Shown here one piece after another: positions 21,800 through 33,259 of a stretch of 64,000 nt of DNA. The DNA comes from Actinernus sp. WN-2022 (Eukaryota > Cnidaria > Anthozoa > Actiniaria > Actinernidae). A program made the translations under genes and the position numbers. The DNA lies in the NCBI GenBank assembly GCA_030867875.1, contig JAOWCC010000019.1:32841976-32905975 (forward strand). Reading direction: 5' to 3'. Under the pieces are notes generated by a model. The model was not told where the DNA came from, made no database searches, and saw only the letters and a list, made by a program, of their open reading frames with translations. How positions within the stretch are numbered: the stretch's first letter is position 1; each line of letters starts with the position of its first letter.

Positions 21800-23160
21800 G
21801 GCGCGAAAATGGTATGAACAATAAGATTGGTGTAAATGGTCTAACGTCTACTATGAATGGTACGAGCAATAAGATTGGTGTAAATGGTCTAACGTCTACT
21901 ATGAATGGTACGAGCAAGCAATATGATTGGTGTAAATGGTATAACGTCTACTATGAATGGTACGAGCAATATGATTGGTGTAAATGGTCTAACGTCTACT
22001 GTGAATGGTACAAGCAATATGATTGGTGTAAATGGTCTAACGTCTACTGTGAATGGTACAAGCAATATGATTGGTGTAAATGGTCTAACGTCTACTGTGA
22101 ATGGTACAAGCAATATGATTGGTGTAAATGGTCTAGCGTCTACTGTGAATGGTACAAGCAATATGATTGGTGTAAATGGTCTAACGTCTACTATGAATGG
22201 TACAAGCAATATGATTGGTGTAAATGGTATAACGTCTACTATGAATGGTACAAGCAATATGATTGGTGTAAATGGTCTAACGTCTACTGTGAATGGTACG
22301 AGCAAGCAATATGATTGGTGTAAATGGTATAACGTCTACTATGAATGGTACGAGCAATAAGATTGGTGTAAATGGTCTAACGTCTACTATGAATGGTACG
22401 AGCAAGCAATATGATTGGTGTAAATGGTATAACGTCTACTATGAATGGTACGAGCAATATGATTGGTGTAAATGGTCTAACGTCTACTATGAATGGTACG
22501 AGCAAGCAATATGATTGGTGTAAATGGTATAACGTCTACTATGAATGGTACGAGCAATAAGATTGGTGTAAATGGTCTAACGTCTACTATGAATGGTACG
22601 AGCAAGCAATATGATTGGTGTAAATGGTATAACGTCTACTATGAATGGTACGAGCAATATGATTGGTGTAAATGGTCTAACGTCTACTATGAATGGTACG
22701 AGCAAGCAATATGATTGGTGTAAATGGTATAACGTCTACTATGAATGGTACGAGCAATAAGATTGGTGTAAATGGTCTAACGTCTACTATGAATGGTACG
22801 AGCAATACTATGAAGATTGGTGTAAATGGTTTAACGTCTACTATGAATGGTACGAGCAATATGATTGGTGTAAATGGTCTAATGTCTACTATGAATGGTA
22901 CGAGCAATATCATTGGTGTAAATGGTTTAATGTCTACTGTGAATGGTACGAGCAATATGATTGGTGTAAATGGTCTAATGTCTACTATGAATGGTACAAG
23001 CAATATGATTGGTGTAAATGGTTTAATGTCTACTGTGAATGGTGCGAGCACGCAATATGATTGGTGTAAATGGTCCCGCTAACTCTACTATGAATGGTAC
23101 GAGCAATGATTGGTGTAAATAGTCTAACGTCTTGGAATGGTTTGAGTAATATGATTGGTT
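21800..23160. repeat. 48-bp minisatellite, about 28 copies
   Basis: Unit ATGAATGGTACGAGCAATAT...GGTCTAACGTCTACT. Because 48 is a multiple of three, several frames stay open; the '16-residue repeat proteins' (MNGTSNMIGVNGLTST-type) are artefacts. Some units carry an extra GCA, and variants alternate in blocks of four units (22293, 22493, 22693), showing higher-order amplification with a 200-bp period. Confidence 0.95.
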
Positions 23161-23203
23161 TAATTGGTTAAATGCCCGTGCAACTGTGGCGTTCATACAG
23201 TAC

Positions 23204-23329
23204 CTGTACAGTTACTTCCAAGTCTGGTCAGCTGAAATCCTTCATCACAAACACAACGGAACATACCAGGCAAGTTTTCACATATTCCGTGGTGGCACAA
23301 CTCTGGAAACTCTTTACACTCGTTGATAT
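23204..23329 (-). CDS. FBN: Fibrillin exon 16: cbEGF21 equivalent
   Basis: 42 codons: DINECKEFPELCHHGICEN, then PGMFRCVCDEGFQLTRLG and a final NCT sequon. Acceptor TTTTTTTAG, donor GTACTGTATG. The 48-bp minisatellite array begins about 45 bp into the following intron. Confidence 0.93.
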
Positions 23330-23534
23330 CTAAAAAAACGTACATCCCAGAAATGAAACTATATTTGAAGCGTGTTGAGGCCTATAACTTTATTGAGTAA
23401 TTCAGAAGAGAAGAGAAACCTGATGCAGAACCAGAAACACAAAATAAACCATTTCAAAATACATCATTACATTATTAAATTGAGTACACTGGCATTTTTA
23501 CGATAAGTGGTTTTAACCTAGCTCAGATTTCAGA

Positions 23535-24060
23535 CTATTTCTATCACGAATCCTGCAATCTGATTGGCTAAGCTACTCACTATCTATTTAACAATTAGAC
23601 CCGCAGCCCGAATGGGCTACGTGTCAATATTTAACTCGTAGCCCATGAGGGCGAGAGGTCTAATTGTTTTAGTATAAACTAACTAGTCGGACAGTAGAAC
23701 TGAAATAAAATTGAAGTTGAAAACATATTATTTCGTAAAAATGCGTGCGGTTTTTCTCTACCATGGGCTATCACAAATAGACCTATAGTAGGGTAGCCAA
23801 TCAGAATGCAGGATTTGTAATAGTCCACTGGTTGGTTTATACTAAACTGTGATAGATAGTGAGTAGCGAAAAAGCCGGTTTTCAAAAGCAAAACAATGAC
23901 TGCCAAGTCATCAAAATGTCAAAAAATCTTCTTGTTTCAATGTAAGATTGAACTACTAGTTGGTTTCCACTAAAACAATTAGACAACTCGCTCTCAGTTT
24001 CTATGGATGATAACTATCAGCCGATTGAAACTGAGAGCGAGTAGTCTACTGATTGTTAAA
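23535..24060. mobile_element. Composite hairpin element, family D (AACAATTAGACC...GGGCTAC)
   Basis: Inverted segments ACTACTCACTATCTATTTAA, GTAGCCCATTCGGG-type and GAAACTGAGAGCGAG pairs. Related copies are at 29180-29640 and 47812-48012. Confidence 0.7.
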
Positions 24061-24212
24061 TAGTTTTTCTTTTCTGGTGGAGTATAAAATGGCAACTTTG
24101 TAATTTATTTACAGTTTACCGTGAATGGAGGATTTCTCACCGCATAACGTTTGTTTAGTGTCTTATTATATGGTCCAGAAAGCTTTACTTGGAAATAAAC
24201 CATTCATATAGA

Positions 24213-24500
24213 GCGGGTTTCGATTCAGTAATTACAGAGCCAATCACAGGAGCAAGTAAAATGCAATGAGTCAATCACGAACTGAAGTAATTCACGATTG
24301 GTTTTACTTGAACCAATCACGAGGTAAAGTAAACGCAATCGTGGATAACTCTCGCTAATACGAAACTTGATAGAGTGACGGACCAACATAATGCGGTTTG
24401 GTTTTAGTTTAGAACTTGATTGGCTGATAATTACAAAGCATTTTTCACAGCCAATAGAAACGCAAATCAAACGCAAATCAAACGCAAAACCAAGGACAGG
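24213..24500. mobile_element. Relative of the TAGAGCGGATTTC hairpin
   Basis: TAGAGCGGGTTTCGATT...CCAATCACAGGAGCAAGTAA shares the left half of 17361-17647; the right half ends in AAACGCAAAACCAAGG. Confidence 0.6.
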
Positions 24501-24664
24501 CACATAAAAAAACTAACTTCAATTTGTTCCTCCCTCCGCAAAAACCAACACGCTAAATTCCAATTCGATCTGTGGATTAGCCGGAACCTGGCTTTGATCA
24601 GCCCCCATGGTTGTTTCAGGTCTCGTTAGAAATTCAGAGTGTTTTTTTTGTTCCACTGACATAC

Positions 24665-24790
24665 CTTGACAACTCTTTGCGCCTGGTGAAGGAAGATAGC
24701 CAATCTCACAATCACACATGTACGAGCCCGCCTTGTTGATACACTGCCCGTGTTCACACAGATCTGGCTGTATTAGACATTCGTTGATGT
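24665..24790 (-). CDS. FBN: Fibrillin exon 15: cbEGF20 equivalent
   Basis: 42 codons: DINECLIQPDLCEHGQCIN, then AGSYMCDCEIGYLPSPG. Six Cys, intact calcium ligands. Acceptor GTTTCCACAG, donor GTATGTCAG, phase 1-1. Confidence 0.93.
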
Positions 24791-24944
24791 CTGTGGAAAC
24801 AAGTAAGACTTATTCGTTAAACAATACAATAACTATATCAGAGGGTGGGTTTAGATATGGAGAGACATTGCATGGGAAGTTGTCTCGTATGATAGGATAT
24901 TTATCATGGACAGCTATTTCACAAAAGGTTTCCTCATACATCGT

Positions 24945-25363
24945 GCATATAGGCGAATCCTTGCTGACGTCATTGTTTACATTTTTGCCTCATTAGCATA
25001 AATTAAACTTCAAGCTACAAACAAACAGACTATATCAGTTGAAAGATAATTTTAAACTGAGTAACCACCGAAAATTTGAGATTGATATGTTAAATATTTA
25101 CGGAGAAATTGACTTTTCAAAACTATAAAATGGGCTGGGGGGCAAGAGTTGCTGACAGCCATACATTCATTGTAAATTTTGAGCTTTTTAAACGCTCATT
25201 CTTCAAAATATATTTATCATATCACTCTCAAATTTTCGGTGATTATCAAGTGTGACAATCTCTTTCGATTTATGTACTCTGTTTGTTTGTATGTACGTCG
25301 CTTGAAGTTTGATGTATGCTAATGAGGAAAAAACGTAAACAAGGCCTAGGATTCGCCTATTAC
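24945..25363. mobile_element. Hairpin MITE (GGCGAATCCTTG ends)
   Basis: GGCGAATCCTTGCTGACGTC...CTTCAAGC and complement near 25300-25363; inner TCTCAAATTTTC stems. 25364-25640 is featureless. Confidence 0.8.
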
Positions 25364-25650
25364 ATGTTTCATTGTACATGCATGTTGAATTTGAGCATAT
25401 TGCATTGCACGTTACAAGACCGAAAAGCGTTAATCGCATGATGCGTCTGTTTATAGTCAAGTGTGTGCCATAAGTATTCAGTTAAAAAACAATATGAGCT
25501 AGGGATCGCTTTTTCTCATGCAATCGTTCTTTTCTGCATTTGGTGGACGTGGTGGTTGAATGCACAATGAACGGTATTTATGTGTTCATGTTTGTTTGTC
25601 CAGTCAGTCTATAGAGCTTTACAAAGGGCACGCTAATAGCTCGAATTTCA

Positions 25651-25820
25651 CAGCTCTGAGATTAAGCTATCTTAACAATATATAGCAGCTCTGACATTGA
25701 GCTATCTTAACAATATATAGCAGCTCTGACATTGAGCTATCTTAACAATATATAGCAGCTCTGACATTGAGCTATCTTAACAATATATAGCAGCTCTGAC
25801 ATTGAGCTATCTTAACAATA
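25651..25820. repeat. 35-bp tandem repeat, about five copies
   Basis: Unit CAGCTCTGACATTGAGCTAT...AACAATATATAG. It runs directly into the hexanucleotide repeat. Confidence 0.9.
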
Positions 25821-26068
25821 GCAACAGAAATAGCGATAGCAATAGCGATAGCGATAGCAATAGCGATAGCAATAGCGATAGCAATAGCGATAGCAATACC
25901 GATAGCGATAGCGATAGCAATAGCAATAGCAATAGCGATAGCAATAGCAATAGCAATAGCGATAGCAATAGCGATAGCAATAGCGATAGCAATAGCGATA
26001 GCAATAGCGATAGCAATAGCGATAGCAATAGCAATAGCAATAGCGATAGCAACAGCAATTAATAGCAA
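25817..26068. repeat. Hexanucleotide repeat (GCGATA/GCAATA)n
   Basis: About 40 units alternating GCGATA and GCAATA, resumed at 27283-27375 on the other side of the 1.2-kb palindrome. Long Ala-Ile or Asn-Ser-Asp ORFs here are artefacts. Confidence 0.95.
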
Positions 26069-26071
26069 TAG

Positions 26072-27286
26072 GACTTTTGCATCAATTGATCACGTGACGA
26101 TTTCCTCATAGCAACGCCTGTGTGGAGGGCAAGCCATTCTAATATTCCTTGACAATAGAGAGAGCGTGAGAGACGCGAGCGTGAAACCTCAATACTAGAT
26201 GTTCTGCCGGTTCCTTTGTTATTCGTTTTCAGCCCAAATTTATCAGAACTATTTAGCTTTAAATCTTAAAGTTCAGTGTTGGAGGATTTTAAGAGCCGTA
26301 AGACGATCAGAAATAGCTTTCTGAAGGCAAAACCGAACTTGACTCTGCGAGTTACTCACAACATGATGGCGGCCTCAACAGACAACAGGTAAGAAGCTGA
26401 CTTCGGGAATGTACTTTTCTTCCACGCTTTAAATCGTTTTTATGTTCTAGAAAAAATATGTGATGACAGGAGATGTATCTATTACTCTACCATAGCCGAG
26501 GAGACTCTATAGGAGACGCTGGTGTTGTATGAACTGAAACGCGTTACAGGCTACAGGGATAACTGATGTACGAATAACAACTTGATATAGGTTGTTGAGT
26601 AGCTGGTTTTCCTATGTGACAGGTTCTCTCTCTTATTCAGATCACCAGCAACACTAGAATCTGAAATATTGAAATAGAGCCCCTCATTACTTCGACTTTT
26701 GGTGATCCACTGAGACCTTAATCCCATGTCTTTACTAGGGAATTTTTGCGATGAAAGGAAAGTCCATAGTTGTAGCGTGAATCACCACTGCATATTTGTG
26801 GCACACAACAGTAGTAGCGCTTTCCAGTGTATACAACACCAGCGTCTCCTCGGCTATGGTAGAGTAATAGATACATCCCCTGTCATCACATAATTTTTCT
26901 AGAACATAAAAACGATTTAAAGCGTGGAAGAAAAGTACATTCCCGAAGTCAGCTTCTTACCTGTTGTCTGTTGAGGCCGCCATCATGTTGTGAGTAACTC
27001 GCAGAGTCCAGTTCGGTTTTGGCTTCATAAAGCTATTTCTGATCGTCTTACGGCTCTTAAAATCCTCTAACACTGAACTTTAAGATTTAAAGCTAAATAG
27101 TTCTGATAAATTTGGGCTGAAAACGAATAACAAAGGAACCGGCAGAACTTCTAGTATTGAGGTTTCACGCTCGCGTTTCTCACGCTCTCTCTGCTGTCAA
27201 GGAATGTTAGAATGGCTTGCCCTCCACACAGGCGTTGCTATGGGGAAATCGTCACGTGATCAATTGATGCAAAAGGCCTATTAATA
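26072..27286. mobile_element. 1.2-kb palindromic element with about 450-bp arms
   Basis: Ends GGACTTTTGCATCAATTGAT and complement. The arms pair to about 26530 and 26830, with one inserted ACTCTATAGGAG in the left arm. The loop (26540-26825) is single-copy here and has Sm-site-like AATTTTTG and ATATTTGTGG. It is inserted inside the GCAATA repeat. No transposase. Confidence 0.88.
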
Positions 27287-27492
27287 GCAATAGCATACAA
27301 TAGCAATAGCAACAGCATGCAATAGCTGCAATAGCAATAACATGCAATAACAATAGCACTGATAACAATAGCAATAATAACAACAACGCTAATGTCATAG
27401 TTTGCTCTTTTTCGTTTTAATCATTCTAATGAAAATCTACTTTTACTTAGATCCAATAACTAAGCAGGCCAGATAACCAAGTATCTACATAC

Positions 27493-27615
27493 CTCGACAT
27501 ATCGTCCCATCCCCAGTATATCCGTCATCGCATATACACCGGTATGATCCCGGGGTATTAACACAAGTCCCGCTATCACTGCATTTGTCAATACCGGTAG
27601 TGCATTCATCCACAT
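27493..27615 (-). CDS. FBN: Fibrillin exon 14: cbEGF19 equivalent
   Basis: 41 codons: [20 protein letters not shown], then [19 protein letters not shown]. Same GDG C5-C6 subtype as exon 13, suggesting the two share a recent duplication or an older shared class. Acceptor CTTGGCAG, donor GTATGTAG, phase 1-1. Confidence 0.93.
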
Positions 27616-28285
27616 CTGCCAAGGAAGAACAATTAGGAATTCGTATTTTTTTTAAATACTTTCACTAATATTCCAAAATGGTAAATCTTTTTTTGAATAG
27701 TATATAGAGAGAGCAGTAAATAACAGTTGAATGCTACCATGTTAAAGTCAGTATGTAAAGATTAGCAATACTCTGAATTTTAGGGGTGATAGCATAAAAT
27801 GGTACTAAGTTATTGAGATTTTAATATAGTATAGAGAGCAGTAAATAACAGTTGAATGCTACCATGTTAAAGAGTATGCCAAGATTAGTAATACTCTCAA
27901 TTTTACGGGTGATATCATAAAATGGTACTAAGTTATTGAGATTTCAATATAGTATAGAGAGCAGTAAATAACAGTTGAATGCTACCATGTTAAAGAGTAT
28001 GCCAAGATTAGTAATACTCTCAATTTTAAGGGGTCATCATAAAATGGTTCTAAGTTATTGAGATTTCAATATAGTATAGAGAGCAGTAAATAACAGTTGA
28101 ATGCTACCATGTTAAAGAGTATGCCAAGATTAGCAATACTCTCAATTTTAAGGGGTCATCATAAAATGGTTCTAAGTTATTGAGATTTCAATATAGTATA
28201 GAGAGCAGTAAATAACAGTTGTTAGTATAATTTCATCAGTGAATATAGAGATTCCCGTGCTCTCATTGGTCGAGAATTACGTCAT

Positions 28286-28591
28286 ATGTCGCTATATTCA
28301 CCTGCAGAGCGCCTGGAGGTGAATATAACATACAAGGCATTTACCAAAATGGCCACTCACATATTTACCGATGTTTCTCACGAAGAAATAAATAATATGA
28401 AAGAAAAAGCTTTTTCCAAAACGTACCAAAGAAGCAACTCAATAAGTATGGCTAAACTTGAAGCTTTTTTTAAATCCATAAGCCTTCACAAACAAAGTTT
28501 ACTTACGAGTTTCGGGTTGAGTTTATTCGGTCCTCATGTCTTCATGAATCACAAACTTTCACAAGGAAATAACGTCTACTTAGAACAATAA
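28286..28591 (+). pseudogene. 101-codon ORF, possible transposon-derived coding fragment
   Basis: Contains MATHIFTDVSHEEINNMKEK and KLEAFFKSISLHKQS; composition is protein-like, with few rare codons and no internal repeats. I do not recognise it firmly. The F-T-x-V-x-x-E-E-I opening recalls cnidarian ZMYM/QRICH-type (Crypton-derived) proteins. It is embedded in repeat DNA and has no visible splice partners. Confidence 0.3.
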
Positions 28592-29179
28592 ATAACACGA
28601 CGAGAACTTTTCCTACAAATTTGGGAACGGTTCGACTCAAAAAGAGTGTACTTACTTATTTTCCTCGTGGTTCTTGATAGAAAACAACAAGTTCTAGTTT
28701 CATTCATGCATGGAGCCGGTTGCTGTTTTAAAAGTATTATGCTCTTCTCTTGCCGCTCTCCGTGTGTTTTCAAGCTTTATCTTATACCGAAATCATTTGT
28801 CTCTTGATTTACCATTTTGTTTGACTCTGTGATGGCTATAATCCACAAAACTAGTTCGTAGTTTCCAGCAAATTTGTCCTTTGAAGTGAACTCATGAAAG
28901 TGGTTCCTTTCGATAAATTATCACTCGCCGTGGCAGATTTTTAGTTTTGCCCATTTCCACTCATTTTCGCTGCATTTCCTCTCTTTGTAACACGGTACGA
29001 GGTCTCAAAATTGAAGACTGCTGCTTCAACTTGAATTCTAGTGTGCATTTCGAGTTTTTTCGGTATTTCTTTCCTTTTACAAAAGTTTTAGAAAATCCAT
29101 TCTTGTCATCCCTGCAAGTCTCGCATCGTTTCGAGTCGGTTTGTGCAATGAACCGCAGCGACACGTGATTATGCAAATG

Positions 29180-29640
29180 TCCGACTAGTTAGTTTATACT
29201 AAAACAATTAGACATCTCGCCCTCATGAGCTACGAGTTAAATAGCCCATTCGGCTGCGCCTCATGGGCTATTGACTCGTAGCCCATTCGGGCTGCGGGTC
29301 TAATTGTTAATTAGTATAAACCAACAAGTGGACTATTACAAATCCTGCATTCTGATTGGCTACCCTACTATAGGTCTATTTGTGATAACCCATGTTAGAG
29401 AAAAACTGCACGCATTTTAACGAAATAACAATTTTTCAACTTCAATTTGTTTCTTTCTATTATTTTCTACTGTCCGACTAGTTAGTTTATACTAAAACAA
29501 TTAGACCTCTCGCCCTCATGGGATACGAGTTAAATAGCCCATTCCGCTGCGCCTCATGGGCTATTGACTCGTAGCCCATTCGGGCTGCGGGTCTAATTGT
29601 TAAATAGTCACTTCGACTTCAGTGAATAATTGTTAAATAA
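29180..29640. mobile_element. Two family D hairpins in tandem
   Basis: Two copies of AGTTTATACTAAAACAATTA...CTCATGGGCTAT...GGGTCTAATTGTTAA at 29187-29330 and 29478-29620. Between them is a segment matching 23690-23830 in inverse order. Confidence 0.78.
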
Positions 29641-30149
29641 AGAGTGTGTTAAATAGTGTGTCCATGTTAAAGAGTATGGCAAGATTAGCAATACTCTGAA
29701 TGTTAGGGGTCATACCATACAAATAATGGTACTAAGTTATTGAGATTTCAATATAGTATAGAGAGCAGTAAATAACAGTTGAATGCTACTACGTTAAAGT
29801 CAGTATGTCAAGATTAGCAATACCCTGAATTTTAGGGGTCATACATATTAATAATAATAATGTTATTTATAGCAGGGAATCTATGTCTCCGAAGAGTTTT
29901 TCAATTCAAAAAAATAATTAAAAAAACACCATACAATGGTACTAAGTTATTGAGATTTCAATATAGTATAGTGAGCAGTAAACAACAGTTGAATGCTGCC
30001 ATATTAAAGAGTATGTCAAGATTAGCAATACTCTGAATTTTAGGGGTCATACCATAAAATGCTACAGTTTGAATAGTGCTTCATAACATTGAAGTGAGGT
30101 GTTCGGGTCAATACCGCTGAAACTGCTATTCGTAGACGCCACTGTAATG

Positions 30150-30920
30150 TCAGCTATTGACTCTTCTCACATGGCGGCCATGTTGAGTCCCAGGAGGATA
30201 AAAACCTCTGTTTTTGTTAGTCTAACGTCGTTTTAAAACTGCTCAGTTCGAGGCTAACCTTAGAAAATCTCTTGTTTGTAGCTAAAATGGCGGCCATGTG
30301 AGAAGGGGCAATTCACTCTTTTCACCCGGTGCCATCTTGGATTCAAAGCGAGGCAAACCTTTGTTTTTCTTAGTCTAACCTCGTTTTGAAACTGCTCAGT
30401 TCGAGGCTAACCTTAGAAAATCTCTTGTTTGTAGCTAAAATGGCGGCCATGTGGTAAGGGTCAATTCACTCTTTTCACCCGGTGCCATCTTGGATTCAAA
30501 GCGAGGCAATCCTTTGTTTTTGTTAGTCTAACCTCGTTTTGAAACTGCTCAGTTCGAGGCTAACCTTAGAAAATCTCTTGTTTGTAGCTAAAATGGCGGC
30601 CATGTGAGAAGGGGCAATTCACTCTTTTCACCCGGTGCCATCTTGGATTCAAAGCGAGTCAATCCTTTGTTTTTCTTAGTCTAACCTCGTTCTGAAACTG
30701 CTCAGTTCGAGGCTAACCTTAGAAAATCTCTTGTTTGTAGCTAACATGGCGGCCATGTGGTAAGGGTCAATTCACTCTTTTCACCCGGTGCCATCTTGGA
30801 TTCAAAGCGAGGCAATCCTTTGTTTTTGTTAGTCTAACCTTGTTCTTAACCTACTCAGTTCGAGGCTGACCTTACAAAGCCTATTGTTTGAAACGAACAT
30901 GCATGACCGCCATGCGAGAA
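30150..30920. repeat. About 150-bp tandem array, five units, with ATGGCGGCCATG motifs
   Basis: Unit CAATTCACTCTTTTCACCCG...GTGCCATCTTGGATTC...TTAGTCTAACCTCG...AAAATGGCGGCCATGTG. It is derived from the hairpin family at 17833-18009. Confidence 0.9.
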
Positions 30921-30991
30921 GGGTCAATCAGGCCTTAACGTCAACATAGCGGCGATGACATAACATGAACGAAGTATATGATTATACGTAC

Positions 30992-31114
30992 CTGTACAGG
31001 TAATGCCATCACCAATAAAGCCTGGTTTACATTCACAGGTGAACGAGCCCACCTGATTAGAACACTGCGCATTCTCGCTGCACTGGTGCTGGTCAGCGGC
31101 ACACTCGTTTATGT
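30992..31114 (-). CDS. FBN: Fibrillin exon 13: cbEGF18 equivalent
   Basis: 41 codons: DINECAADQHQCSENAQCSN, then GSFTCECKPGFIGDGITC. The C5-C6 loop has the compact GFxGDGxxC form, seen in many non-fibrillin cbEGFs and shared here only with exon 14. Acceptor ATATCTCTAG, donor GTACGTATA, phase 1-1. Confidence 0.93.
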
Positions 31115-31453
31115 CTAGAGATATCAATATGGCAAAAACACCGTTAGATTGATGCTCGTAATATTGTAAAATACCCGCATTCGATCGAACAATGGTGCCA
31201 AGTCGAGAATGGGTAGACAAAAATATACTAAATGTATGAAACTGTCTACTTTAATCTCGACTTAGTGCCAGTGTTTGTGTGCATTGGAGCGGGATGCGGG
31301 AAAGGTTTATTTACCATTGTGTTTTCTTTCTTTTTGATATGGATATCTTTTGAGGAAATAATCTTTTTCCAGATGATTTGATGATTGGAGGCAATGTAAC
31401 AGGGTCCATTTTGGTGAAATTGTGAAATATTTCTCACGTTATTTATCGTTGAG

Positions 31454-31932
31454 AATAGGCGATTTGTACTATGGCGTCATTGGAACTACAACTACCAGAA
31501 TCCTTTTCAATGTTTTTTTTCTTATTCAAATTTTTCAATTCCTCTGAGAATATCCAAACAATGGTCTAAATTAGAGGAACAAAAGAATCCACAAAGATTT
31601 CTGATAGTTGTAGTCAATTGATGCCATAGTGCACATCGCCTAGTGCACCCATAGTTAATAGAGTGGAATGGTTAGGAAACCCGGCAAACTTCAAAAGGCC
31701 AAACAAAGGCGCTGCGATTTAGGTTGGAAGGGGTAAGACAAAAGATTGTGCACGATCATAGTTCATTAGCGTTCCCTGAACGACTGAACTCACACGTTTC
31801 TATTGGCTGATTGATTAACATGTTGGAATTTCTATTGTGTTTTGTGCACGGTAGTGGTTGAAAAAAGCTAACAAAGACATATAACAAAGAAGGTCCCTGA
31901 GTTTCCTAACCATTCCACTCTATTAACTATGG
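31454..31932. mobile_element. Two adjacent hairpin MITEs
   Basis: 31454-31645: TAGGCGATTTGTACTATGGC and complement, with a partial copy at 56490-56620. 31650-31932: TTAATAGAGTGGAATGGTTA and its exact complement. Confidence 0.82.
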
Positions 31933-31959
31933 TGCACCAAAAGCCGTAGCATTACATAT

Positions 31960-32315
31960 GCTAATAATAATAAGAACAATAATGGCCATATTTATATAGC
32001 GCCATATCACCCTGACAGCGCTTTACATATTACTGACACATCCCGTCAGTGATTTTTTCGGAATGCTTACGGCGCTAATAGCTATCACGCAGTGTTGAGT
32101 GTGTGGTTAGTACAATGGCCAGGCTGCTGTACCGGGTGACAATCCCCTTCTCTTTATCGAGTAGCACAACAGGTTATTTCACGTCCCATTCCAGTGAATA
32201 CCGATTAGAAGAAGAAAGAGACAAGGCCAACGGCTTATAAACGTCCCTGCCCCCGACCGCCCGCACTCTAGACTGTCCTCTACCAACTGAGCTAACCAGT
32301 GAGGCGGTTAAATCC
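31960..32315 (-). mobile_element. tRNA-derived SINE
   Basis: On the minus strand it starts with CACTGGTTAGCTCAGTTGGT (Pol III A box TAGCTCAGTTGG). It has a central body and ends TATGGCGCTATATAAATATG then a (TTATTATTA) tail. About 355 bp. The 'AGCGCTTTACA / ATATAGCGC' tail motif is widespread in invertebrate SINE/LINE 3' ends. The B box is degenerate. Confidence 0.72.
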
Positions 32316-32536
32316 GGGGGGAGGGGGCACTCTTGTTTATGACGTAATAGATATGTGCGGCGGTACTAGGTCCGCGTTTGAACCTAATTTCGATTTCCGG
32401 ATCCGGGTTTTTCATAAAACTGTCAAATTCCGGGTTATAGACCAATCAATAATCAAACGGCGAGAAAATCCCGATTCGCTTTCACAATAACTTGGAAATC
32501 CGGGTTTCGGAATTATCGTTTCTCGTAAAATCGGAT

Positions 32537-33071
32537 CCGGTAGCCCATAACCAGGAGTGTCCATCCCCTATACTGGCCCTATGTCACAGCGTCCATCCCA
32601 TATACTGCCTACTGGGCCAATGTCACAGCGTCCATCCCGTATCCTGGCCTATGTTACAGCGTCCATCCCGTAAACTGGGCCTATGTCACAGCGTCCATCC
32701 CGTATCCTGGCCTATGTCACAGCGTCCATTCCGTATACTAGGCCTATGTTACAGCGTCCATTCCGTATACTGGGCCTATGTCACAGCGTCAATCCCGCAT
32801 ACTGGGCCTGTCACAGTGTTTTCACAAGTTAGGTTATTTTTAGAACGGTTTCCCGCTATTCTTGGGTTGCAATCATTCTTAAGGGAATAAAATCACAAAA
32901 GCGTAGCAGCTATGTTGGTTGGTATGACGAAAGTAGCTAATGAGAAATATTTTGTTCCGCCACTCGTGCAACCCACTAATTGGCGGGAAATATAATCTAA
33001 AAATAGCCCAACTTGTGGAAACGCTGTTATACCTATAAAGGAGATATGGACGCTCCTCGTTATGGGTTGCT
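32537..33071. mobile_element. Family C TIR element with expanded 30-odd-bp repeats in its left arm
   Basis: Starts GTAGCCCATAACCAGGAGTG; seven or so CACAGCGTCCATCCCGTATA-type units (32560-32820); right end CTCCTCGTTATGGGTTGCTAC. Lies about 60 bp from the exon 12 donor. 32320-32536 shows GATCCGG/CCGGGTTT-rich DNA and no gene. Confidence 0.82.
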
Positions 33072-33133
33072 ACCTACCCATGTGCCCGGGAAGCTAATTA
33101 AGCAAGCAGACAGGACAATGCATTTGTCCTTAC

Positions 33134-33259
33134 CAACACAAACTGTGGTTCCTTTAGCGATTGCGTATCCCTTGCCACACAAGCACTCAAATGAGCCGGG
33201 AGTGTTGCGACAAATTCCGTTACTGCAGAGGCTGGGATCGTCTTGGCATTCGTCCAAAT
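33134..33259 (-). CDS. FBN: Fibrillin exon 12: cbEGF17 equivalent
   Basis: 42 codons: DLDECQDDPSLCSNGICRN, then PGSFECLCGKGYAIAKG. Standard fibrillin cbEGF spacing. Acceptor TTGCTTCAG, donor GTAAGGAC. Its donor lies about 60 bp from the end of a TIR element (32537-33071). Confidence 0.93.

Larger units (their letters stand above)
27690..30070. repeat. About 120-bp tandem array, interrupted at 28221-29640
   Basis: Unit: TTCAATATAGTATAGAGAGC...GTTGAATGCTACCATGTTAA...AATACTCTCAATTTTA. About five copies precede the interruption and about three diverged copies follow it. The interruption is composed of other elements and a 101-codon ORF. Confidence 0.88.

Noticed and set aside
21778..23082. Long ORFs encoding 16-residue repeats on both strands
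   Set aside because: They arise because the 48-bp minisatellite unit is a multiple of three; the extra-GCA variants break every frame.
25772..26068. Poly-(Ala-Ile), (Asn-Ser-Asp-Ser) and Leu-rich ORFs
   Set aside because: Translation of a hexanucleotide repeat in different frames.
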